From contig DCIE01000062.1 in NCBI GenBank assembly GCA_002315765.1, positions 1 to 8,159 of the forward strand: a stretch of DNA of 8,159 nt. Direction: 5' to 3'. The stretch comes from Ruminococcaceae bacterium UBA1734 (lineage in GTDB: Bacteria > Bacillota > Clostridia > Oscillospirales > Acutalibacteraceae). Under the pieces are notes generated by a model. It saw only the letters and a program-made list of their open reading frames with translations. It did no database searches and was not told the origin of the DNA. Position numbers and translations under genes: made by a program. Every line of letters starts with the position of its first letter. The stretch's first letter is position 1. This document shows, one piece after another, positions 1 through 5,662 of the stretch.

Positions 1-47
1 TTTTTGTTATAATAAAAAATAATGGTAATTAAAGCATTTTCACCGTT
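1..47. other. short AT-rich stretch after ligA, no gene seen
   Basis: These 47 bases lie downstream of the ligA stop codon, on the side where the operon would continue. On the minus strand the first ATG after the ligA stop reads only Met-Leu before a stop, so no following gene starts here. I see no GC-rich hairpin with a T-tract, so the operon's terminator is either outside the window or not recognisable. On the plus strand a TATAAT string sits at 8-13, but no matching -35 can be assessed. Confidence 0.4.
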
Positions 48-2012
48 TTATTTTATCATTTCGGCAAATTCCGCTTCACTAATTACGGAAACTCCCAGCT
101 TGTTCGCCTTGTCAAGTTTACTTCCTGCTTGGTCTCCTGCTAATACAAAAGTGGTTTTTTTAGAAACGGAAGAAGAAACTTTTCCGCCGAAAGACTCGAT
201 AATTGCCGCCGCATCATTTCTTGTGTATGTGGGCAATGTTCCTGTTAGCACAAAGGTTTTACCCACAAACCGAGTATCTGATACGACACTGTTAGATTGC
301 ATATTCACTCCGAGAGATTTCAGTTGGTCAATAATTTCCCTTGTTTTATTGAGACCGAAGAACTCAAATGCCGACCTTGCCATAATATCGCCAAATCCCT
401 CAATATTAAGATAATCCTCATAAGAGGCATCTAAGATTTTGTCAACGGTTTTAAAATGCTCTGATATTAATTTTGCCGCCTTTGAGCCGATATGCCTTAT
501 TCCCAAAGCAAAAATAAGCTTTGAAAGGTCGTTTTCCTTTGATTTTTCGATGGCGTTAATCATATTATTAACGGTTTTTTCACCTGTTCTCTCAAGCATA
601 ATAACCTTTGAAAAATCAATTCGATAAAGGTCCACAATATCGGATATAATACCTGCCTCAAGAAGTTGCTCAAGCACTGCAGGTCCAAGTCCTTCAATAT
701 CCATTGCATCTCGGGAAGTAAAATGAATTAAATGTCTTAAAAGTTGTGCCGGACAATCGGCATTGGTACATCTGATTACCGCCTCGTCTTCTTCCCTGAA
801 TACGGGACTGCCGCAGGAAGGGCAGGTTTTCGGCATTTCATATACACTTTCTCCACAGGATTTTTTAACACCCAAAACCTCGGGAATAATCTCCCCTGCT
901 TTCCTAACTGTAATTATATCACCTATGGAAATACCCTTTTGTTTAATAAAATCCTCATTGTGCAAAACCGCACGGGAAACAGTAGTTCCGGCAAGAAAAA
1001 CCGGGTCAAATACCGCCGTTGGTGTAAGAGCACCGGTTCTGCCAACATTAATTTCAATATTTCTCAGAACTGTGTCCTTCTCTTCGGGAGGATATTTATA
1101 TGCAACTGCCCATTTAGGATATTTTGCCGTACTTCCCAACACTTCACGATAGTTAATATTATCAACCTTTATTACGGCACCATCTATATCAAATCCAAAT
1201 CCACCGCGATTTTCTCCGATACTTTCTATTTCCTTTGTTGCTTCGGTGTATGATAAACACTTTTTATAACTCGGTAAAACACAAAAGCCTAAATCTTTTA
1301 GAAAATCAAGACTTTCAATATGGGAAGAAAACTTTTTTTCGCATTTTTGAATGTTAAAAATGAAAATATCGAGATTTCTCGATTTCGTTACTTCTGAATT
1401 TTTCTGTCTTAAGGAACCTGCGGCGGCATTTCTCGGATTTTTTGCAGGAGGTTCGCCTAATAATTCCTGAGATTTAACGAGGTTTAAAAAGCTTTCTTTA
1501 GACATATATACCTCGCCTCGAACCTCTAAAAGTCCTTCATAATTTATGGTCTTCGGCACCGAAGAAATACAAAGAATATTTTGTGTAACATCTTCGCCAA
1601 CATTACCGTCTCCTCTTGTGGAGCCACGAACAAGGCGGCCGTTTTCGTATTCAAGGGAAACGGAAAGTCCGTCGATTTTAGGCTCAACTGAAAAAACGGT
1701 TTTTGAACAATCAATCTTATCAAAAAACTCTTTTACTTCCTCAAAGCTGAAAACATCCTGCAAACTCTCCATACGAACGGTATGGGTAACCGGAGAAAAG
1801 AGTTTGTTTGCCATACCGCCTACATTTTGCGTAGGAGAATCGGCGGTAACCAATTGGGGAAAATCTTTTTCAAGTTGCTTTAACTCCCTTGTTAAAGCAT
1901 CATATTCAAAATCTTCAAGTTCGGGAGAATCCTGATTATAATACAAATCGTTATGATATTTAATTGTTGCTCTTAATTCTTCTATTCGGTTTTTCGCTTG
2001 AGATAAATCCAT
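48..2012 (-). CDS. ligA: NAD+-dependent DNA ligase LigA
   Basis: LigA seals single-strand nicks in duplex DNA during replication and repair, using NAD+ as the adenylate donor. The 654-residue product is close to the usual family length of about 670. In order it shows the N-terminal Ia domain (about 1-65, with the Tyr-Tyr and EYDAL signature), the adenylation domain with the KxDG motif (K112-I-D-G, nucleotidyl lysine K112), the downstream motifs STRGDG (131-136), KNPRNAAAGSLRQ (191-203) and DGAVIK (277-282), then an OB fold (about 315-390). A four-cysteine zinc finger (C397, C400, C415, C420), helix-hairpin-helix repeats (about 430-570) and a C-terminal BRCT domain (580-654) complete it. All expected catalytic motifs are intact. 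The ATG lies 8 nt after the yunB stop; its modest AGGGG ribosome site overlaps that stop, which suggests co-transcription and perhaps translational coupling. No pcrA helicase gene, a common ligA neighbour, is seen here. Confidence 0.98.
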   Translation of the reverse strand: MDLSQAKNRIEELRATIKYHNDLYYNQDSPELEDFEYDALTRELKQLEKDFPQLVTADSPTQNVGGMANKLFSPVTHTVRMESLQDVFSFEEVKEFFDKIDCSKTVFSVEPKIDGLSVSLEYENGRLVRGSTRGDGNVGEDVTQNILCISSVPKTINYEGLLEVRGEVYMSKESFLNLVKSQELLGEPPAKNPRNAAAGSLRQKNSEVTKSRNLDIFIFNIQKCEKKFSSHIESLDFLKDLGFCVLPSYKKCLSYTEATKEIESIGENRGGFGFDIDGAVIKVDNINYREVLGSTAKYPKWAVAYKYPPEEKDTVLRNIEINVGRTGALTPTAVFDPVFLAGTTVSRAVLHNEDFIKQKGISIGDIITVRKAGEIIPEVLGVKKSCGESVYEMPKTCPSCGSPVFREEDEAVIRCTNADCPAQLLRHLIHFTSRDAMDIEGLGPAVLEQLLEAGIISDIVDLYRIDFSKVIMLERTGEKTVNNMINAIEKSKENDLSKLIFALGIRHIGSKAAKLISEHFKTVDKILDASYEDYLNIEGFGDIMARSAFEFFGLNKTREIIDQLKSLGVNMQSNSVVSDTRFVGKTFVLTGTLPTYTRNDAAAIIESFGGKVSSSVSKKTTFVLAGDQAGSKLDKANKLGVSVISEAEFAEMIK

Positions 2013-2017
2013 GAAAT

Positions 2018-2023
2018 CCCCTA
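2018..2023 (-). promoter_or_regulatory. ligA ribosome binding site overlapping the yunB stop
   Basis: On the minus strand TAGGGG precedes the ligA ATG by 5 nt, and its TAG is the yunB stop codon. The weak Shine-Dalgarno core and the overlap make re-initiation by ribosomes finishing yunB plausible (inference). Confidence 0.55.
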
Positions 2024-2698
2024 CTTCTCATCATATTTAAAAATTCCATCGGTAATGCCTGTTCCATAGGCATCAATTACATTTGTAAAGGACTCAGGAA
2101 CAGTACCGACAATAACGGTTTGTGCCACTATAATTTGTGTTTTTCTATTAAAATATTTCGATTTCCAAAACCCCGAAATTCTTCCGCTTAAAGTAATATT
2201 GACGATTATTTGATGTAAAGTCTGATTAATACCCGTATCGGTAAACTTGCTTTCAAAGGATATTTCGGCACCGCTTGTAAAAATCATTTTAAAATTAATT
2301 TTAGGTCCGTAACCGGTGTAATATCCTCGTGAAACCAGAGTGCTAAGGGGTATATTCACATCAAAGACCGAAAGCTTTGATGTAAAATCATAAATACTGT
2401 CGTATATATCACATTTTAAAGTATCTAATGCAATAGAATTAATTTCGATACCTTTTATATTATTATCTTTGTCCCTTGAAATAACCGAAATGTCATCGTA
2501 TGTAATATTACTTTGCTTTATCGCCCTTATCACAGAGGAATTGGCAATACTTAAAAGCCTACCCTCCGCATCGGATATTGCAAAATCAAGAATAGTATCC
2601 CGAGAATAGAAAACGGCAAAACCCGAAAACAAAATCAAGATTAGAAAGACTAAAATCCAAGATGTTGCAATAACTTTGAAATTTTTTGTTAGGCTCAC
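2021..2698 (-). CDS. yunB: sporulation protein YunB
   Basis: YunB is a membrane-anchored sporulation protein; in Bacillus subtilis it is a sigma-E-dependent mother-cell protein needed for normal spore formation, with unknown biochemistry. The 225-residue product, slightly shorter than the roughly 250-residue Bacillus protein, has one N-terminal transmembrane segment (about 11-31) with a short cytoplasmic head, then an extracytoplasmic domain. Family-like motifs, compared from memory, are VNIPLSTLVS (114-123), GYGPKI (129-134), the diagnostic GINQT followed by H (156-162), and AQTVIVGTVPESF (192-204). The start is GTG at 2698, chosen because a strong GGGAGGG site lies 7 nt upstream and the membrane segment follows at once. 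It sits 53 nt after the pbp stop and 8 nt before ligA. Its ribosome site lies inside a perfect hairpin. Its presence argues for an endospore former. I see no clear sigma-E promoter directly upstream, so read-through from pbp is the simplest expectation. Confidence 0.9.
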   Translation of the reverse strand: MSLTKNFKVIATSWILVFLILILFSGFAVFYSRDTILDFAISDAEGRLLSIANSSVIRAIKQSNITYDDISVISRDKDNNIKGIEINSIALDTLKCDIYDSIYDFTSKLSVFDVNIPLSTLVSRGYYTGYGPKINFKMIFTSGAEISFESKFTDTGINQTLHQIIVNITLSGRISGFWKSKYFNRKTQIIVAQTVIVGTVPESFTNVIDAYGTGITDGIFKYDEK

Positions 2699-2705
2699 AA
2701 ATAAT

Positions 2706-2736
2706 CCCTCCCGTTTATACTACTGCAAAACGGGAG
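2706..2736 (-). promoter_or_regulatory. hairpin sequestering the yunB ribosome binding site
   Basis: On the minus strand CTCCCGTTT (2736-2728) pairs perfectly with AAACGGGAG (2716-2708) across an 11-nt loop. The right arm contains most of the GGGAGGG Shine-Dalgarno site of yunB (2712-2706), so the stem would hide it from ribosomes. No T-tract follows (GGATTATTT comes next), so it does not resemble an intrinsic terminator. The pbp stop codon is only 15 nt upstream of the stem. The regulatory role is inferred; the pairing is seen directly. Confidence 0.65.
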
Positions 2737-2751
2737 AAATTGTTAAATATA

Positions 2752-5067
2752 TTAATTTGGTTTTGAACTTGCGGTTGATGATGAGGAACTGTTAGAGGAA
2801 GTTTCGCTAACCTTCTTTTCAACCGTAGAATTATCCTTTGAAATAGTCGGTTTGTCAAGTGCTGTACCGCCGTGGGTTTTGCAAACCGAAGGAATATTAT
2901 CCTTTTTATACCAACCGAGTGCCTTGGGACAGGAAGAAGTGGCAAGATTGCCGGTGGAAGTACAATAATAGTAAGGATATGCAAACTCGCTTGTTGTAAA
3001 CGCTTTGGTCTTAAGGTTCTTGTGAACCTGCGACATTACATCTCCCCACATATTCATAGCAATAGTGCTTCTTGAAATATCCTTTTGTGTATCATATCCG
3101 CACCAACAGGATGCAACATAATAAGGAGTACCACCAACAAACCAAAGGTCTTTTGAGTCGTTTGAAGTACCTGTTTTGGCGTAAATTCTCATATTCGGGA
3201 TATACGACCTGGCACCCTTACCGGTACCGTTAGAACCGTAAACTACATTTTGAAGCAATCTATTCATTACGGTTGCGGTATCTTCACTAATGGCAATAAC
3301 AGGCTCTGTGTTTTGCTCTAAAATAACATTATCGTGCTGGTCGCAAACCTTATAGTACAGCTTCGGCTCGTAATACAAACCGCCGTTACCGAAAACAGCA
3401 TAAGCGGCCGCCGACTCAAATGTGGTAATACCGCCGTTTGTACCGCCCATTCCCAGAGGTGATAAGTTTACATCCTCTTTGTTAAGAGTGGTAATTCCTA
3501 ATTTTTGTGTTAAAAAGTCAAAGGATGTTTGGGCGGTCAATTTGTCAACCAAATATACGGGAATGGTATTAACTGACCTTTCAAGAGCATACTGTACCGT
3601 GATTTTTCCCCAATAGGAATTATACCAGTTGTTAGGCTTCCATTTTCCGTAGTAAACCGCAGTATCATTTACTATGCTTGAATAAGTTATCAGGTTGTTT
3701 TCAATAGCCGGTGCATAGGCTGACATAGGCTTCATAGTTGAACCCGGCTGTCTGACAGCATCGGTTGCACGGTTAAATCCGGACATACCCAGATTGGTGG
3801 TTTTTTCACCTATTCCACCTGCAAGTCCGAGTACATGACCGCTGTAATCCATAATGGTAAAGGACCCTTGAAGCTGTTTTCCGTCGGAATTTTTAAGACC
3901 GTATTTTTCGGAATTGTTAAACACCTTATCAATTTTATTTTGTATATCGGGGTCAATGCAGGAATAAATCTTGTAACCGCCACTGTAAAATAATGAAGCA
4001 GCATGATTTTCGTCATAATTGTATTTTTCGGCTAAGTCTTTTGTAACCTGTCTTATAAGAGCATCAACTGCATAGGAGTTTACTTCGGTTTCGTTTAACA
4101 CATCCTTTGATGCCACAATTTTGACTTCTTCTTTGATTGCCTCGTCATATTCCTTCTGGGTTATAAGTCCCTGACTCTTCATTTCACTTAATACAGTGTT
4201 CTTACGAAGACGGTTGTTTTCCGGCTGGTCATCGGGAGCATAATATGAAGGGCTTTTGGTTATTGCCGCAAGAGTAGCGCACTCGGCAATAGTAAGTTCC
4301 TTTACTTCCTTATCAAAATAATAATTTGATGCAACACCAACACCGTATAAACCGTGTCCCATAGCAATGGTATTAAGATAACATTCTATAATGGTATCTT
4401 TGGCATAGTGGCTTTCAAGATACCTCGCCCTCATAATTTCTCTAACCTTACGGGTAGCCTTTTGTTCGCTGTCATTGGTTAAATTCTTTACAAGCTGTTG
4501 GGTAATGGTGGAACCGCCCTGATTAGAGGAATAAAAATGTAAAAACATATTAGCAAATGCCGAAACGGTTCTTTTCCAGTCAACACCGTAATGAGAATAA
4601 AACCGTTTGTCCTCAATAGCAACATAAGCATTAACAAGATTTTGCGGAATACCCTCGTAGGACTCGTCCTTAGCCTTTGCCAACTGCGGGTCATAGGAAA
4701 CCCAAATACGGTTAAACTCGCCGTGCAAACGCTGATATTCTTTAAAATCGCTTGTATTATTGTTTTTAACATAAATCGTAGTTGTAAAATTAAGCTTTAA
4801 ATCATCGAGATTTTCACTCATAGTACCGTCAACACCGGTAAAGGCGTAAACAATAAAAGCACCTGCAACTATACTAACAACAATAACACCAACTAAAAAT
4901 ACCGTAAGGATTAATTTAATTATTCTATCCTTTCCGGATTTTCTTTTACGGTTTCTCTTCTTTGTGTTTTTGGTAACTTCCTTGGTTGAAAAACTGTTCA
5001 AATCCAAGGTGCTGTCATTATCTTCAATGCTATTTGAACTAATATCTTCAAAGTTGTCAAAATTCAA
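2752..5067 (-). CDS. class A penicillin-binding protein (PBP1A type), bifunctional transglycosylase/transpeptidase
   Basis: This enzyme polymerises lipid II into glycan strands and cross-links the stem peptides on the outer face of the membrane. The 771-residue product has a 48-residue hydrophilic cytoplasmic head ending in a very basic run, one transmembrane helix (about 49-76), a GT51 transglycosylase domain with the EDKRFYSHYG motif (catalytic Glu152), GGSTITQQLVKN (184-195) and the RKVRE motif (Glu210), then a penicillin-binding transpeptidase domain. That domain has SxxK (S443-T-M-K446), SxN (S498-V-N500) and KTG (K631-T-G, within KTGTSNDSKDLWFVG). All catalytic motifs are intact. A small Cys-containing segment (about 700-735) and a Ser-rich tail (755-770) end the protein. 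The start is TTG at 5067, supported by a strong GGAGGTG site 7 nt upstream; the next in-frame Met (residue 83) would remove the membrane anchor. It is the first gene of the likely pbp-yunB-ligA operon. It resembles B. subtilis PonA/PbpF, but I cannot choose a symbol. Confidence 0.96.
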   Translation of the reverse strand: MNFDNFEDISSNSIEDNDSTLDLNSFSTKEVTKNTKKRNRKRKSGKDRIIKLILTVFLVGVIVVSIVAGAFIVYAFTGVDGTMSENLDDLKLNFTTTIYVKNNNTSDFKEYQRLHGEFNRIWVSYDPQLAKAKDESYEGIPQNLVNAYVAIEDKRFYSHYGVDWKRTVSAFANMFLHFYSSNQGGSTITQQLVKNLTNDSEQKATRKVREIMRARYLESHYAKDTIIECYLNTIAMGHGLYGVGVASNYYFDKEVKELTIAECATLAAITKSPSYYAPDDQPENNRLRKNTVLSEMKSQGLITQKEYDEAIKEEVKIVASKDVLNETEVNSYAVDALIRQVTKDLAEKYNYDENHAASLFYSGGYKIYSCIDPDIQNKIDKVFNNSEKYGLKNSDGKQLQGSFTIMDYSGHVLGLAGGIGEKTTNLGMSGFNRATDAVRQPGSTMKPMSAYAPAIENNLITYSSIVNDTAVYYGKWKPNNWYNSYWGKITVQYALERSVNTIPVYLVDKLTAQTSFDFLTQKLGITTLNKEDVNLSPLGMGGTNGGITTFESAAAYAVFGNGGLYYEPKLYYKVCDQHDNVILEQNTEPVIAISEDTATVMNRLLQNVVYGSNGTGKGARSYIPNMRIYAKTGTSNDSKDLWFVGGTPYYVASCWCGYDTQKDISRSTIAMNMWGDVMSQVHKNLKTKAFTTSEFAYPYYYCTSTGNLATSSCPKALGWYKKDNIPSVCKTHGGTALDKPTISKDNSTVEKKVSETSSNSSSSSTASSKPN

Positions 5068-5074
5068 AATAAAG

Positions 5075-5081
5075 CACCTCC
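5075..5081 (-). promoter_or_regulatory. strong ribosome binding site fixing the TTG start of the PBP gene
   Basis: GGAGGTG on the minus strand, 7 nt upstream of TTG at 5067-5065. There is no ATG at a suitable distance in frame, so this site decides the start codon. Confidence 0.85.
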
Positions 5082-5095
5082 ATCATACAAAAGAC

Positions 5096-5124
5096 ATTAT
5101 ACAACACTTTCAAGTTAAATAACA
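5096..5124 (-). promoter_or_regulatory. probable promoter of the pbp-yunB-ligA operon
   Basis: On the minus strand a perfect TATAAT -10 box (5101-5096) lies about 30 nt upstream of the PBP start codon. The -35 at the usual 17-nt spacing (5124-5119) reads TGTTAT, a poor match to TTGACA. The -10 is convincing and the -35 is weak, so activity may be moderate or need an activator. It diverges from the tRNA promoter. Confidence 0.5.
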
Positions 5125-5168
5125 GTTACAATATTTTAACATTTTTTTAAATTAAGGTAAAGTTGAAC

Positions 5169-5197
5169 TTGACAATTTGAGTTTAATGAAATATAAT
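5169..5197 (+). promoter_or_regulatory. sigma-A promoter of tRNA-Ser
   Basis: Consensus TTGACA (5169-5174), a 17-nt spacer and consensus TATAAT (5192-5197). Transcription should start near 5204, about 20 nt upstream of the mature tRNA 5' end. A fully consensus promoter fits a stable-RNA gene. Confidence 0.9.
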
Positions 5198-5223
5198 ATT
5201 ACGGTCGATTATTCGATACATAC

Positions 5224-5312
5224 GGAGACGTATCGAAGTGGTCATAACGGACATGACTCGAAATCATGATGCCCCTTGAGGGACGAGGGTTCGAATCCCT
5301 CCGTCTCCGCCA
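5224..5312 (+). tRNA. tRNA-Ser (anticodon CGA)
   Basis: This class II tRNA decodes the serine codon UCG. The 7-bp acceptor stem pairs GGAGACG (5224-5230) with CGTCTCC (5302-5308), followed by discriminator G and an encoded CCA (5310-5312). The anticodon stem is CATGA/TCATG (5252-5256, 5264-5268), and the seven-base loop carries CGA at 5259-5261. A long variable arm (about 5269-5284) contains a CCC/GGG stem, as expected for tRNA-Ser. The T arm is GAGGG-TTCGAAT-CCCTC (5285-5301). It is a single-gene transcription unit with its own promoter and terminator. Confidence 0.97.
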
Positions 5313-5314
5313 TT

Positions 5315-5344
5315 AAAAAAGCACTTCTTCGGAAGTGCTTTTTT
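5315..5344 (+). terminator. intrinsic terminator of tRNA-Ser
   Basis: A 7-bp stem GCACTTC/GAAGTGC (5321-5327, 5332-5338) is capped by a UUCG tetraloop, preceded by six A (5315-5320) and followed by six T (5339-5344). The A and T tracts can extend the stem. It begins 3 nt after the tRNA CCA. The A-tract means it could also act on leftward transcripts. Confidence 0.93.
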
Positions 5345-5346
5345 CA

Positions 5347-5453
5347 ACGAAATTTGCCCTTTGGGCAAGTGAAATGCACGACCTGCGTGAAATTATCCTT
5401 CGGACAGTGAAATGCCTGCGGCCGTTGGGGGATTTATTTCATTTCACATTCGG
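5347..5453. repeat. GTGAAAT-unit hairpin repeat element (dispersed-repeat-like)
   Basis: GTGAAAT occurs at 5369-5375, 5387-5393 and 5407-5413, with a degenerate copy ACGAAAT at 5347-5353, spaced 18-22 nt. Small hairpins lie between copies: TTGCCC-TTT-GGGCAA (5354-5368) is perfect, and TCC-TTC-GGA (5396-5404) is shorter. The element ends with ATTTATTTCATTTCAC (5432-5447), which contains the reverse complement of the unit, so the whole can fold back. Similar strings, to my recollection, are scattered in gut Clostridia genomes. No protein-coding signal is convincing. Confidence 0.6.
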
Positions 5454-5495
5454 CGAAAAGCCTCAAAAATGGAATAAAAAGGTATTATTTTGTTG

Positions 5496-5524
5496 TTTAC
5501 AAAACGGAATTCTTAAGTTATAAT
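5496..5524 (+). promoter_or_regulatory. promoter of the beta-helix/Hint gene
   Basis: TTTACA (5496-5501), a 17-nt spacer and consensus TATAAT (5519-5524). Transcription would start near 5531, leaving a 5' leader of about 132 nt that contains the GGAAT/ATTCC inverted repeats. Confidence 0.75.
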
Positions 5525-5535
5525 ACACCTAATAA

Positions 5536-5633
5536 TGGAATGATTGTAAAAATTAGGCATTGGAACTGAATGTGGAATTAGGAATGGAATAACTAAAAAA
5601 TCATTCCACACTCCTCATTCCTCATTCCACATT
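5536..5633 (+). repeat. GGAAT/ATTCC inverted repeats in the 5' leader
   Basis: Two sets of complementary arms are present. AATGTGGAATTAGGAATG (5569-5586) pairs with CATTCCTCATTCCACATT (5616-5633) over 18 positions with one mismatch. TGGAATGATT (5536-5545) pairs perfectly with AATCATTCCA (5599-5608), whose arm lies in the loop of the first stem, so the two pairings would form a pseudoknot or exclude each other. The main stem ends 10 nt before the Shine-Dalgarno site of the next gene. No T-tract follows. It may be a leftover of a dispersed repeat or a leader structure affecting expression. Confidence 0.65.
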
Positions 5634-5643
5634 AAATAAAACG

Positions 5644-5651
5644 AAAGGTGG
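5644..5651 (+). promoter_or_regulatory. ribosome binding site of the beta-helix/Hint gene
   Basis: AAAGGTGG, 11 nt upstream of the ATG at 5663. Together with the signal peptide that begins at that codon, it fixes the start. Confidence 0.75.
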
Positions 5652-5662
5652 TTTTTAAAAAA

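Noticed and set aside
8..13. TATAAT on the plus strand at the left edge
   Set aside because: The -35 region lies outside the window and transcription would only run antisense to ligA; AT-rich DNA gives such strings by chance.
22..1935. Several plus-strand open frames of 60-170 codons opposite ligA
   Set aside because: They are antisense shadows of a well-conserved complete ligA with no ribosome sites or recognisable product.
5285..5312. tRNA-Ser 3' end as an integration site for a mobile element covering the right-hand gene
   Set aside because: No second copy of the tRNA 3' end and no integrase are visible in the window, so there is no attachment-site evidence.
5347..5447. CRISPR-like array of short direct repeats
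   Set aside because: Units are only 7 nt with 11-15 nt between them, far below CRISPR repeat and spacer sizes, and there are no cas genes.
5335..5523. 62-codon open frame on the plus strand after the tRNA terminator
   Set aside because: It runs through the GTGAAAT repeat element, starts inside the terminator's T-tract side, has no ribosome site and its product looks like translated repeat. Treated as spurious.
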